The position numbers and the translations under genes are program-made. A stretch of 58,730 bases of DNA from Pyrodictiaceae archaeon (lineage in GTDB: Archaea > Thermoproteota > Thermoprotei_A > Sulfolobales > Pyrodictiaceae). Below, piece after piece: positions 15,642 to 24,080 of the stretch. The notes beneath the pieces were generated by a model. That model did not search any database and had not been told where the DNA came from. It saw only the letters and a program-made list of their open reading frames with translations. The stretch covers positions 1 to 58,730 of the forward strand of contig JAMOSW010000009.1 in assembly GCA_027062725.1 (NCBI GenBank), given 5' to 3'. Every line of letters begins with the position of its first letter. The first letter of the stretch is position 1.

Positions 15642-16592
15642 CTACCGGGACGCTATTGTGGCAAGGAGCGCGGGTGCCGTGGTCCCCCCGGAGCCTGGCA
15701 TGTGCGGGGCATGAAGGAGCAGGGGTGCAGCGAGGAATGCGGCAGTGCTGGCGAGGAGCAGTAGCGCTATATACTTGGGTGCTAGTATGGCGTGTCCATG
15801 TATGACCCTCGCTATGACTACGGCCGAGGCAACGACTATCATCAGGAGAGCGTAGTAGTACATGCCCATGAGGACGCCGGTGTCTATGTTGGCGGTGCCG
15901 AGGCCTGGCAGCCGTGCGCCAGCCATCGTCTTAACCAGGTAGAGCACTACCCCCGCCGAGACCGCGTAGGTTAGGCTGGCCAGGGAGACCACGAAGCTGT
16001 ACTCGCCGAGCCTGCTCTTTGTGAGCTTCGTCAGCCTCCGGAGCTCCCTGCTGTAGGCCGCCGTCACCGCCAGCACCCTGGCCGGGTTGCCGCCGCTCCT
16101 CGCGGTCGAGACGATGCTGCGTGCCAGCAGCCTCACCCTCCTGGGCGCCCGGGCGAAGGCGACACGATACGCGGCCTCCAGGTCGCCGGTGACGCGGTAG
16201 GCGCGAGCCATCCTCTCCACGTAGCCACGGAGCGGCTCGCCCATCAGCTCGGCTGCGCGACGGAGAGCCTCCTCGGTGGTCCTGCTACTTGCCGCGATAC
16301 TCGCGTATATCGCCAGGAACTCGCTCATCTGGTCCTCGAGGGCCTCGAGGGCTGAGACGCGGCGCCGCGCGTACAGCCAGAGAGGCAGCATGGCGGCCGA
16401 CAACGAGACACCGATATCCGTGACTGTGCCCTCGTCAGCTATGACCGGGATGAAGCGGAGGTGCTTGACCTCAAACCTGGCCGCTAGCTGCGGGTAGAGC
16501 TTTTCCGCCAAGGCGTTGTAGCCGTAGAGCAGCATTAACGCGAACACTAGCAGCGAGACGGTAACCGCCGCCACGGCCCATGCGTCCACCAC
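15642..16592 (-). CDS. Type II secretion F / TadC-like membrane protein (second copy)
   Basis: A 316-residue inner-platform protein of an archaeal type IV pilus. An N-terminal helix is followed by a cytoplasmic T2SF domain with EFLAIYASIAASSRTTEEALRRAA-type helices and LARSIVSTARSGGNPARVL, then three or four C-terminal membrane helices (SFVVSLASLTYAVSAGVVLYL, YYYALLMIVVASAVVIA, YIALLLLASTAAFLAAPLLL). It lies 17 bp after the first T2SF gene. Two different T2SF proteins beside one ATPase are typical of the Tad-like and adhesion pili of Crenarchaeota. Confidence 0.85.
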   Translation of the reverse strand: MVDAWAVAAVTVSLLVFALMLLYGYNALAEKLYPQLAARFEVKHLRFIPVIADEGTVTDIGVSLSAAMLPLWLYARRRVSALEALEDQMSEFLAIYASIAASSRTTEEALRRAAELMGEPLRGYVERMARAYRVTGDLEAAYRVAFARAPRRVRLLARSIVSTARSGGNPARVLAVTAAYSRELRRLTKLTKSRLGEYSFVVSLASLTYAVSAGVVLYLVKTMAGARLPGLGTANIDTGVLMGMYYYALLMIVVASAVVIARVIHGHAILAPKYIALLLLASTAAFLAAPLLLHAPHMPGSGGTTAPALLATIASR

Positions 16593-16609
16593 GCGCCGCC
16601 ACCACGCCC

Positions 16610-17542
16610 CTAGAGCCTTATCCTGGAGACCAGATTGTCTGCGAGCACGATTATCCCGGCGGCGGTCATGGGTGTCAGTATGAACGTTGTGGTGAAGAGC
16701 AGCGTGTTGAAGTCAAGGCCCGGTATGGGGTTGAACACCAGCAGCAGCCCGACAACACCTATGGCTATAGGCAGCATGACGCTCGCGGCAACGAATATCT
16801 CCATGTATGCGCCTAGCCCCGCGGTAACTCTATCAATCTCCATCTCAACGTTGAAGAGGTACTCGCGGAGAATAGTGTCTATTATGTCCTCTATCCCTGC
16901 CCCTGTCCTCGCAGCCGCAGCCAGGGCCGAGAAGAGGCTCTTCAGGCTAGTGCTCGGCGTTATCCTGGCTGCGGCCTCGAACGCCCGGTCGAGCGGTGCA
17001 CCGAGCCGGACAGCCCCCCGTAGGTACTCCAGCTCAACCCTAAACTCGCGGAGTTCCTCAAGCTCCCTCTCGGCCAGCTCCAGTACGGCACCGTGAAGCG
17101 TCGAGCCGGCGAGGAGCCGCGTAGCGAGGCTAGAAGCCAGCAGGGGAAACCTGGGCTCCAGCCTTGACCCCCGGCTCGCGTAGGCTATCCTGGGTAGCGA
17201 CACTAGGACAGTCATCACTAGAGACGTGGCTGAGACGAGGGACAGGCCTACAGCCGCCAGGGCTGCAGCCACGCTCAGGCCAAGGACGTGCGTCAGCAGC
17301 AGAAACCCCCCGACGGCCACTACGGCGTCAACCAGGACCATCAGGGCCAGCCCCGTGGCCGCGTAGCGCCGAGGGCTACTGGAGAGGCCGGAGCCAAGCA
17401 CCTGGTCCCCAAGGAGGGGGTTGAACGCTGCCAGAACACGCGTGAACCACTCCACGAGGCTGTAGGCAACAGCCTGCAGGTAGGCAACAGCCTCCTCGGC
17501 GGCCATGGCCAGCCGCCGCAGAGCCCCCCCGAGGGCCTGCAT
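16610..17542 (-). CDS. Type II secretion F / TadB-like membrane protein (first copy)
   Basis: Membrane platform protein that anchors pilin assembly. It has an N-terminal soluble segment, two helices (TGLALMVLVDAVVAVGGFLL, AAALAAVGLSLVSATSLVM), a T2SF cytoplasmic domain with LASSLATRLLAGSTLHGAVLE and LFSALAAAARTGAGIEDII, and further helices at the C-terminus (VAASVMLPIAIGVVGLLLVF, FTTTFILTPMTAAGIIVLA). It starts 6 bp after the ATPase stop, so the two are tightly coupled. It probably forms the platform with the second T2SF protein. Confidence 0.86.
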   Translation of the reverse strand: MQALGGALRRLAMAAEEAVAYLQAVAYSLVEWFTRVLAAFNPLLGDQVLGSGLSSSPRRYAATGLALMVLVDAVVAVGGFLLLTHVLGLSVAAALAAVGLSLVSATSLVMTVLVSLPRIAYASRGSRLEPRFPLLASSLATRLLAGSTLHGAVLELAERELEELREFRVELEYLRGAVRLGAPLDRAFEAAARITPSTSLKSLFSALAAAARTGAGIEDIIDTILREYLFNVEMEIDRVTAGLGAYMEIFVAASVMLPIAIGVVGLLLVFNPIPGLDFNTLLFTTTFILTPMTAAGIIVLADNLVSRIRL

Positions 17543-17548
17543 AGCAGG

Positions 17549-19201
17549 CTACACCCTGACAGTCTCCGACTCCCCGCCCCCACGGGGGAACCTGTAAGGC
17601 TCCACGCCGGCCGCGAGCGCCTCCCGATACACCGCCTCAGGGTCACGCATGTAGCGCCTCACGGTCTCATGCAGCTCTATCATATCCATGCCCTTCTCGG
17701 CAGCCCACCTCAACACCGTGGCCCTCATCTCGAGGTCCCGCCACACCTGCTCCACGCCGACAGCCAGGAGCTCAGCCACAGCCTTCACGAAGCTACTCTC
17801 AACGCTGCCGACGTAGTGCCACTCGTCGCCCTCACGGCTCCACCTGAAGAGGGGCCGCAGCACCACCTCATCTCTAGCAGGGTCGTAGAGCGCGGTCTCG
17901 TCCACCCTCGTCACCCTCCTCACGACCTCCCCGCCACGCTCGATGCGCAGGATATTCACGTACAGCTTTGCCGCGGCTATCAAGCTCTTCGGGACATTCA
18001 TGGGCGGCGACGAGAGCCTCCTAACAAGCACCTCCGCGCTCTCCGCATGGATAGTAGTCAGGCCGCCATGCCCGGTCGCTATAGCCTGGAAGAAGACGAA
18101 AGCCTCGCGGCTCCTAATCTCACCCACGATTATCACGTCAGGCCTCATACGGAGCGCGCTCTCAACCTGTGCCTGTAGAGTCACATTCTGCACACCAGGC
18201 ATGTCGCTGAGACGTGTATGCAACGCAGCCCAGTTATCATGGAACGGGAGGTAGATCTCCGGAGTATCCTCCACAGTCACAATCTTATACTCCGGCGGCA
18301 ACAGCATCGCGATAGCGTTAAGCAGCGTAGTCTTACCGCTCCCCGTCGGCCCATAGATAATCACGCCCTGCTTGTGCTGAATAGCCGCCCACAGCATCGC
18401 CGCAACTCCAGGCTCCAGGGTCCTAGAGCGGAGCAGCTCCACAACCGTGAACGGCTCAGCACGGAACTTACGGATAGTGAAGTTATGGCCCCTCCTAGAC
18501 ACCACGTCCAGGATAATGTGGACACGGTAACCCTCCGGCCGCAGCACCCCCTCAACCACGGGCCGGGCCAGGCTCGGCTCCACACTCGACCGCAGCGCAA
18601 GCTTCATCACAACCTGCTCAAGCTCCACCGGGTCAGTAAACGTCAACTCACTCGTAAGCCACTCAAACACATTATGGTACACGAAGACAGGCGTATAGAG
18701 CCCATTACAGGAGATGTCCTCGATATGCGGGTCACGGATAAGCGGATCAAGACGCCCATACCCGACAAGATCACGCGCAACATAATAGGCGGCCGCTAGG
18801 GCAACCTCCTCCGGGTCACGGCCCTCACGCCGAATACGCCTACGAAACAGCCGGGCAAGCACACGGGTAAGCTCCAAAGCCTCCCTCATACCATCCTCCA
18901 ACGCATCAATCTCTGCAAAACGCCTCAACAACTCCAAGTCACGAAACACACGCCTCATCACGATACCACGAATCTCCTCACCAACCCTGCCGAGATCAGG
19001 CTCAACAACCTGATAATAACGCCGCCCAAACTCATCCTCAACAACCCTCGCAACAACACGAGGCACATCAAGAACACTATACTCAGAGAGGACATGAAGC
19101 TGTTGTCTACCGTCTTCACCTCTCTCCCGATTGACGGCGGCAACGGGTGCGCTGCTACCCTTTCCGTCTCGTCCGCTTGTGCTCATCTCCTCGGCAGGCA
19201 T
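17549..19201 (-). CDS. Type II/IV secretion system (pilus assembly) ATPase
   Basis: GspE/VirB11-type hexameric ATPase that powers pilus assembly from the cytoplasmic face. Clear motifs: Walker A YGPTGSGKTTLL at 283-294, the Asp box VTVEDTPEI, Walker B RPDVIIVGEIR at 353-363 and the His box GHGGLTTIH at 377-385. The N-terminal domain (about 35-270) contains the usual DLVGYGRLDPLIRDPHIEDISCNG. The 550-residue length is normal. The ATG at 19201 is the longest start; an ATG five codons later, directly after GAGGAG, is possible. It precedes two T2SF genes and follows the pilin gene. Confidence 0.93.
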   Translation of the reverse strand: MPAEEMSTSGRDGKGSSAPVAAVNRERGEDGRQQLHVLSEYSVLDVPRVVARVVEDEFGRRYYQVVEPDLGRVGEEIRGIVMRRVFRDLELLRRFAEIDALEDGMREALELTRVLARLFRRRIRREGRDPEEVALAAAYYVARDLVGYGRLDPLIRDPHIEDISCNGLYTPVFVYHNVFEWLTSELTFTDPVELEQVVMKLALRSSVEPSLARPVVEGVLRPEGYRVHIILDVVSRRGHNFTIRKFRAEPFTVVELLRSRTLEPGVAAMLWAAIQHKQGVIIYGPTGSGKTTLLNAIAMLLPPEYKIVTVEDTPEIYLPFHDNWAALHTRLSDMPGVQNVTLQAQVESALRMRPDVIIVGEIRSREAFVFFQAIATGHGGLTTIHAESAEVLVRRLSSPPMNVPKSLIAAAKLYVNILRIERGGEVVRRVTRVDETALYDPARDEVVLRPLFRWSREGDEWHYVGSVESSFVKAVAELLAVGVEQVWRDLEMRATVLRWAAEKGMDMIELHETVRRYMRDPEAVYREALAAGVEPYRFPRGGGESETVRV

Positions 19202-19385
19202 AGCAGCCTAACCCTTCCCCCAACCCCGCGTGGCAACAGCTTCTCCACGAAAACAATCTATACTTTCCCCGCTATAGTCCCCGTCGCGGCTACCATAGTC
19301 TAAGGCCACAAAAGCGTTGCAGAGAGGTTGTCAGCGCAGGGACTGGGGGTGGCAGGGAGTGAGCTGAATATACCGAAAGAGGGTT

Positions 19386-19418
19386 AAAAAACAACAGCTA
19401 CGATAGAGATGACTATCG
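19386..19418 (-). terminator. Hairpin plus T6 terminator after pilin gene
   Basis: On the minus strand, CGATAG-TCATCT-CTATCG (19418-19401) forms a perfect 6-bp stem, followed within 10 bases by six Ts (19391-19386). It sits between the pilin gene and the pilus ATPase gene and could let pilin be made in excess of the machinery. Confidence 0.55.
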
Positions 19419-19436
19419 GAGGGGTCTATATGAAAT

Positions 19437-19880
19437 CTAAGACTGCTTGCCAACGACAGCTACGGCCTGGACCTCGACACCATCGCTAGTCACGAACTTG
19501 ACAATTACGGCTCTGTTGACCAGATTCTGTTTGCTGGTGAACGTGACGTTTACTAGCTTCGTGTCTCCGGGCGCTATATCTACAGCAAGGTTCTTGCTAG
19601 CTACTATGGTGTTATTGTATATCACGTATACTGCCGTTATGTTGACAGGTACTGGCCCGACATTCCTTATGTACGCTGTCACGTTGTACTTATTGGCAGT
19701 TGTATTGTAGTAGACGCTGATGACGTCTATCTTGAGCTGTTCCTGGAGTGCCTGCTGCTGGGTCGGCTGGTTGCTGACTGTGCCGCTTACCCAGAGGTAG
19801 AGCAGTACGGCGGTCGCCACGGCGATTAGTACCAGCAGTGCGGTTGCCACGACCGGGGACACTGCGCGCAGGGCCTTCAT
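19437..19880 (-). CDS. Archaeal type IV pilin with class III signal peptide
   Basis: A 147-residue pilin subunit. The short N-terminus MKALRAVSPVVATALLVLIA is a class III (prepilin) signal: a basic n-region, processing after Arg5, then the uninterrupted hydrophobic helix that packs in the pilus core (to about residue 32). The C-terminal beta domain carries five N-x-S/T sequons (NTT, NVT, NIT, NNT, NVT), so heavy glycosylation is expected. GGTGA precedes the ATG, and a TATA-like CCTATATC lies at 19948-19941. The adjacent ATPase and platform genes would assemble it. The prepilin peptidase is not in the window. Confidence 0.9.
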   Translation of the reverse strand: MKALRAVSPVVATALLVLIAVATAVLLYLWVSGTVSNQPTQQQALQEQLKIDVISVYYNTTANKYNVTAYIRNVGPVPVNITAVYVIYNNTIVASKNLAVDIAPGDTKLVNVTFTSKQNLVNRAVIVKFVTSDGVEVQAVAVVGKQS

Positions 19881-19940
19881 GCCTCTGTCACCTCTCCCTC
19901 TAACCTGTTCTCCAGATGTATACCCCGAGTAGGGAGTTCT

Positions 19941-19948
19941 GATATAGG
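19941..19948 (-). promoter_or_regulatory. TATA box of the pilin gene
   Basis: Minus-strand CCTATATC about 60 bases before the pilin ATG predicts a transcript start near 19918, leaving a short leader with the ribosome site. Confidence 0.45.
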
Positions 19949-19988
19949 TTTCCCCTTTGCCGGCCCCGGTATGTATGGCGCCTAGGTG

Positions 19989-20252
19989 CTACCCGTACGG
20001 GGCCTCTCCCAGCTCGAGCCGCGGGCAGTGCTTCTCGAGGAGACGCCGTATGGCCTCCTGGTCCTCGGCTAAGAGGCTGGCCCAGGGCCGGTAGAGGTTG
20101 AGCCGGCAGATGTCGGGGTAGACGTGGAGAGTCGCAGCCAGCCTGCCACGGGCGAGTATGATCATGCTGCTGGCGTGCCTTGAGACCTCGTAGCCCTGCC
20201 TCTGGAGGAGCCTCTGTAACTCCGCCGCCAGCCGGACAGCCGCGCTAGCCAC
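19989..20252 (-). CDS. Small soluble protein of unknown function
   Basis: An 87-residue alpha/beta-looking protein: MASAAVRLAAELQRLLQRQG, then MIILARGRLAATLHVYP and a helical C-terminus. It lies upstream of the pilin promoter on the same strand but has about 110 bp of separation, so it is likely a separate unit. No family recognised. Confidence 0.55.
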   Translation of the reverse strand: MASAAVRLAAELQRLLQRQGYEVSRHASSMIILARGRLAATLHVYPDICRLNLYRPWASLLAEDQEAIRRLLEKHCPRLELGEAPYG

Positions 20253-20349
20253 TGCGCAGCCACCCTCCCTCCGGGGGATGCTGGTGGGCTAGGATGGCCC
20301 CTCTCCCGGGCTCATATAGTTCCGGCGGACTCCTGGCGGCTCTCTGCCG

Positions 20350-20931
20350 TTGGGTGCGCGGGGGTTGGCTGGTTGCTTGGCTGTGGTGGCTCTGGGTGTA
20401 CTGGTGGGTGGACTGGTTGGCTACTTGACGAACAAGGTGGCGGTTTGGCTGCTCTTCCACCCGGTTCGCCCCCGGTGTCTCCCCTTGGTGGGGCTGTGTC
20501 TGCAGGGCGTGGTTGCGGCTAGGCGTAGGGAGCTTGCGAGGCGTATGGCTGGCCTGGTGGATAGGTACCTGGTGTCGGGCCGGGTTTGGCGGCGCCTTGA
20601 GGAGGAGGCGTCCCGCGTTGTGGGGGAGGAGCTGAGGGTGGCGGTTAGGTCTTCCCCGTTCCTTGCGGGGCTTGAGCCGCTGCTGCAGGGCGTGGTTGAG
20701 CGTGTTTCGGGGGCGGTGGCGCGGGCGGCGGCTGGGGTTGTGAGGAGAGTTGACATTGCAGGGCTGGTTGAGGAGGAGCTAGCTCGTCTCGACCCGGGTG
20801 AGGTTGAGAGACTGTTCTGGGAGATGGCTGGCCGGGAGCTTCGTTTCGTCGTCTACTCGGGCCTAGTGCTGGGTGGGCTTGTTGGGCTGTTGCAGGGCCT
20901 ACTCCTATGCCTGCTTGGCCTTGGGGGGTGA
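20350..20931 (+). CDS. DUF445-family membrane protein
   Basis: The N-terminal helix with GGLVGYLTNKVAVWLLFHPV and the C-terminal LRFVVYSGLVLGGLVGLLQG are the two hallmark ends of DUF445 proteins, linked by a helical soluble domain. The 193-residue length is at the short end of the family. Function is unknown in the family. The TTG at 20350 is the longest start. The 3' end overlaps the convergent acyl-CoA synthetase gene by 27 bp. Confidence 0.82.
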   Translation: MGARGLAGCLAVVALGVLVGGLVGYLTNKVAVWLLFHPVRPRCLPLVGLCLQGVVAARRRELARRMAGLVDRYLVSGRVWRRLEEEASRVVGEELRVAVRSSPFLAGLEPLLQGVVERVSGAVARAAAGVVRRVDIAGLVEEELARLDPGEVERLFWEMAGRELRFVVYSGLVLGGLVGLLQGLLLCLLGLGG

Positions 20932-21642
20932 GAGTATCGCCCTCGCGTCTACGGCGAGGGCGCCCTTGGGGTAGCTCATGACGGGGTTGAGGTCCATCTC
21001 GGCTATCTCCGGGTTATCAATCATAATCTCCTGCGTCTTCATGACTATGTCTGCTAGGGCGTCGAGGTCCCGCGGAGGCATGCCCCTATAGCCCTGGAGG
21101 AGCCTGTAGGCCCGCACCTCCCCCATCATCTCCAGCGCGTCCTCGCGGGTGAACGGTGCGACACGGAAGCTCACGTCCTGGAATATCTCGACGAATACGC
21201 CGCCGAGGCCGAACATGACCGTGGGCCCGAAGACGGGGTCTCGGATGCTGCCCACGACGACCTCCACCGCGCCTGGCGGCGCCATCTCCTGCACCAGGAC
21301 GCCCACTATCTCGGCGCCCGGGACGCGGCTCTTAACGGCCTCCACTATCCTCCGGTAGGCCTCGGCCGCCTCCTCGGGCCCCTTGACGCCCACGACGACG
21401 CCCCCCACGTCGCTCTTGTGGACCACCTGGGGCGACACGATCTTCAGCACAAGGGTGCCGCCGAGCTCCCTGGCGGCCTCTGCGGCCTCCTCCGGGCTCC
21501 TGGCTAGCCTCCACTGGGGCACCGGGACCCCATAGGCTGCGACCAGCGCCAGCGCCTCGTGCTCCAGGAGTCTGGGCCTGCCCCCTCTAATCGCCTCCTC
21601 GATTATCCTTCTCGCTTCCTCCCGTGGCACACTAGCGTCCAC
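20905..21642 (-). CDS. acdB: ADP-forming acyl-CoA (acetyl-CoA) synthetase, beta subunit
   Basis: ATP-grasp subunit of the archaeal NDP-forming acyl-CoA synthetase, which makes ATP from acyl-CoA, ADP and phosphate during amino acid or peptide fermentation. It shows LVLKIVSPQVVHKSDVGGVV, VLVQEMAPPGAVEVVVGSI, the FGPTVMFGLGGVFVE glycine loop and the closing EMDLNPVMSY motif. The 245-residue size matches stand-alone beta subunits. The alpha (CoA-binding) subunit is not adjacent and must be elsewhere. The start is a GTG at 21642. Confidence 0.93.
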   Translation of the reverse strand: MDASVPREEARRIIEEAIRGGRPRLLEHEALALVAAYGVPVPQWRLARSPEEAAEAARELGGTLVLKIVSPQVVHKSDVGGVVVGVKGPEEAAEAYRRIVEAVKSRVPGAEIVGVLVQEMAPPGAVEVVVGSIRDPVFGPTVMFGLGGVFVEIFQDVSFRVAPFTREDALEMMGEVRAYRLLQGYRGMPPRDLDALADIVMKTQEIMIDNPEIAEMDLNPVMSYPKGALAVDARAILSPPKAKQA

Positions 21643-21759
21643 AGTGGCTTACCTCCAGGCCGCTATAGTACAGCCACGGTGGCTTCTAAGGCCACCGGGG
21701 CAGCACAGCGTAGCCCCCACGTATGGGCGCGTCGGCGGTACGGGGGTGCAGCGGGTGCC

Positions 21760-22512
21760 ATGGCTGCGCCGCGGTTGGCGGTGCTGCTGGCCGCCGGCGA
21801 GGGCCGCCGGCTCGGAGGCCGTAAGCCGCTGGCCCGGCTCCGCGGCCGCCCCCTCGCGTGGTACCCGGTGAGCGTGCTACACCTGCTCGGCGTCACCGAG
21901 TTCGTGATAGTCACACGGGGAGAGCTCGCATCGGAGCTCCGGGGCCTCGTGGAGATGGTCGCCGGCGCAGGCAGCGCTGTAGTCGTAGTCAATAGGGAGC
22001 CCTGGAGGGAGAACGGGTACAGCCTCCTGCTCGGCCTACGCGAGGCCGACGGAGAGGCAGTCCTAGTGTCAATGAGTGACCACGTCTATAGCCCCAGGCT
22101 GGCTGCCCGGGTCGCCGCCACCGCCTATCCCTGGGCGCTATACGTGACCGGCTGCGACGCCTCGCCCTGCTGCGTCGACACAGACGAGGCCACAAAGGTG
22201 CTCGCAGCCGGCCCCGTGGAGGTGGCGCACGGGAAGGGCCTCCCCAGGTGGACCTGCATAGACACCGGCGTCCACCTGGCGCGGTCTGGGCCCCTGCTCC
22301 TGGAGGCGGCGCGGCTCACATGCAGGCTCAATGAGGGCGTCCTCGGCCTCAACTCTCTACTCGACACCCTGGCCCGCCTCGGCATGGCGTCCACCTCCCG
22401 GGTCGACGGCCTTCCCTGGCTCGAGGTGGACACACCAGGGGACCTGGAGGAGGCCGAGAGCGGTAGGAACAGGTGGGTGGTTGACCATGTCCTCGAGTGG
22501 CTCCAGGGGTAG
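21760..22512 (+). CDS. CTP:inositol-1-phosphate cytidylyltransferase
   Basis: Nucleotidyltransferase with the N-terminal signature LAVLLAAGEGRRLGGRKPLA, VNREPWRENGYSLLLGLR and the metal-site VLVSMSDHVYSP. The next gene, overlapping by 26 bp, is a CDP-alcohol phosphotransferase. The pair corresponds to the two halves of the bifunctional IPCT/DIPPS enzyme of hyperthermophiles, which makes di-myo-inositol phosphate, a thermoprotective solute. The ATG at 21760 follows GGGGGTG and GGGTG. As in some Crenarchaeota, the two activities are on separate proteins. Inositol-1-phosphate synthase is not in the window. Confidence 0.88.
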   Translation: MAAPRLAVLLAAGEGRRLGGRKPLARLRGRPLAWYPVSVLHLLGVTEFVIVTRGELASELRGLVEMVAGAGSAVVVVNREPWRENGYSLLLGLREADGEAVLVSMSDHVYSPRLAARVAATAYPWALYVTGCDASPCCVDTDEATKVLAAGPVEVAHGKGLPRWTCIDTGVHLARSGPLLLEAARLTCRLNEGVLGLNSLLDTLARLGMASTSRVDGLPWLEVDTPGDLEEAESGRNRWVVDHVLEWLQG

Positions 22513-23143
22513 CCTCACGAAGCCGACCGACGGCCTGGTCTCCCGGCTGCTGAACAGACGGATATCGACCAGGATATCCAAGTGGCTGGCCAGAAGAAGG
22601 CGTCCGCCCAGCCCAGACGCGGTCAGCGTGGTCGCTGCCTGGCTCGTCGCGGCAGCCGGGCCCCTATTCGCCTCCGGCCACACGGCGCTGGCTGGAGTGG
22701 CCGTCCAGCTAGGCTCAATACTCGATGGCGTGGATGGCGAGATAGCGAGACTCACTGGCCGAGCCAGCAGGGTGGGCGCACTCCTCGACACGGTGCTGGA
22801 TAGACTGGCCGACATAGCCGCGATATTCGGTGCCTCGCTCGCCGCTGCCACTAGCCTCGGCCCAACGGGGGCGGCGGCGATAGCTGCGGCGGCAGTGTCG
22901 GCGGACCTCCTAGTCACCTACCTCCACGCGGTGGGCGAGAAGCTGGCCGGCAAGCACCCCGCGCTGGTGGGCCGCCTGCCCAACATAGCTGGCCGCGACG
23001 TCAGGCTCTTCACGCTCTTCCTCGCAGGCGTTGCGGGTCAGCCACTAGCGGGTCTGGCAGCGATAACGCTGCTGGGCTACGCCTACACGGTTCTAAAGAC
23101 CATAGAGCTGCTGCGCTACATGGAGAAGAGCGGCGCTGGCTGA
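22487..23143 (+). CDS. Di-myo-inositol phosphate phosphate synthase (CDP-alcohol phosphotransferase)
   Basis: Membrane enzyme that condenses CDP-inositol with inositol-1-phosphate. The complete family motif is present: D80-x2-D83-G84-x2-A87-R88-x8-G97-x3-D101-x3-D105 (SILDGVDGEIARLTGRASRV onward). Several membrane helices follow (VVAAWLVAAAGPLFASG, AAAIAAAAVSADLLVTYL, LFLAGVAGQPLAGLAAITLL). The ATG at 22487 lies inside the end of the cytidylyltransferase gene, with AGGTGG upstream, so the two are translationally coupled. The product is 218 residues. Heat or salt regulation is expected from the solute's role but not visible in the sequence. Confidence 0.88.
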   Translation: MSSSGSRGSLTKPTDGLVSRLLNRRISTRISKWLARRRRPPSPDAVSVVAAWLVAAAGPLFASGHTALAGVAVQLGSILDGVDGEIARLTGRASRVGALLDTVLDRLADIAAIFGASLAAATSLGPTGAAAIAAAAVSADLLVTYLHAVGEKLAGKHPALVGRLPNIAGRDVRLFTLFLAGVAGQPLAGLAAITLLGYAYTVLKTIELLRYMEKSGAG

Positions 23144-23318
23144 ACCACGGCCACCCACGGGGGAGACGGGAAGGGGTCGCCATCGCTGGGCCTCAGCACG
23201 CCCCCGGGGCGGCGGCCGGCGACAAGGGAGGGGCCGCCGAGGAGGGGCTTCAGCGTCGGTGATCCCGCTCATCCCCATGTGGCGAGATTGTGGCTCCACG
23301 GCCTTATTCGGGTTTAGG

Positions 23319-23350
23319 GCCCCCTTCGGGGCAGGCCTGTGCCGGCCTGC
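23319..23350 (+). promoter_or_regulatory. Two adjacent hairpins before the cyclase gene
   Basis: GCCCC-CTTC-GGGGC (23319-23332) and GCAGGCC-TGTGCC-GGCCTGC (23331-23350) are perfect stems that overlap by two bases, 60-90 bases before the cyclase start. They may form leader structure or end the upstream transcript. Confidence 0.35.
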
Positions 23351-23409
23351 TGCCACCCATTTACCTGGTCGGCGCACCGGTGGCAGCTGTCTATGCGGGT
23401 GCGTAGCCT

Positions 23410-24042
23410 GTGGAGGGCGTGGTTCTCACCGAGCGTGGCCTGGTGGTTGACCTCACCTGTTGTCCCCTCAGCGAGGAGACCGAGGTATACCCTGGAGATC
23501 CTCCCGTGGAGGCGGAGACTTACGCGACCTACAGGGTGGACGGTTTCTACGCGCGCAGGGTCTGTTTCGGCGAGCACGTGGGCACTCACATCGACGCGCC
23601 GGCCCACTTCGTAGAGGGCGGGTTGACGGTTGAGCGGCTCCCCCTGGCTAGCCTCGTTGCTCCGGGCGTCGCTCTCGACGTCTCTCGCGGGAGCGGCGAG
23701 GTAGGCCCAGAGGAGCTAGAGGAGGCCCTTAGGGAGTGTGGTCTCGGTCCAGGCGTGCTCCGCGGCTCCTGGCTCATCCTCCGTCTAGGCGACCGATGGC
23801 TCGGCGAGGAGGCTGCAAGATGGCTCCGGGCCCATGGCGTCGTGGGGCTAGGCGTCGACTCTTGGAGCCCCGACCGTGACCCCTACCCTGTCCACCGCGT
23901 CCTGCTCGGCGCCGGTGCCCCGATACTGGAGAGGCTCAGGGTGCCCGGGCTGCTGCTCTGCCGCGGCTTCCTCCTAGTCGTGGCCCCGTTGCCGCTCCGC
24001 GGTGGCAGCGGCGCGCCAGCGAGGGTCTACGCTCTCCTCTAA
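23410..24042 (+). CDS. Cyclase-family metal-dependent hydrolase (kynurenine formamidase-like)
   Basis: The family signature HxGTHxDxPxH is intact at residues 56-66 (EHVGTHIDAPAHF) and provides the metal ligands. VVDLTCCPLSEETEVYPGDP near the N-terminus and a later GLGVDSWSPD are also typical. Members hydrolyse N-formylkynurenine, isatin or related amides; the true substrate here cannot be told. At 210 residues the length is normal. The GTG at 23410 is the start. There is no tryptophan degradation context. Confidence 0.85.
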   Translation: MEGVVLTERGLVVDLTCCPLSEETEVYPGDPPVEAETYATYRVDGFYARRVCFGEHVGTHIDAPAHFVEGGLTVERLPLASLVAPGVALDVSRGSGEVGPEELEEALRECGLGPGVLRGSWLILRLGDRWLGEEAARWLRAHGVVGLGVDSWSPDRDPYPVHRVLLGAGAPILERLRVPGLLLCRGFLLVVAPLPLRGGSGAPARVYALL

Positions 24043-24080
24043 ACCTCCCGCCGCTTCCCCTTCCCACCCTGGGGCTGGCT

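Noticed and set aside
17288-18178. 296-residue plus-strand frame across the pilus ATPase
   Set aside because: Antisense shadow of the ATPase and first T2SF gene; no domain-like pattern.
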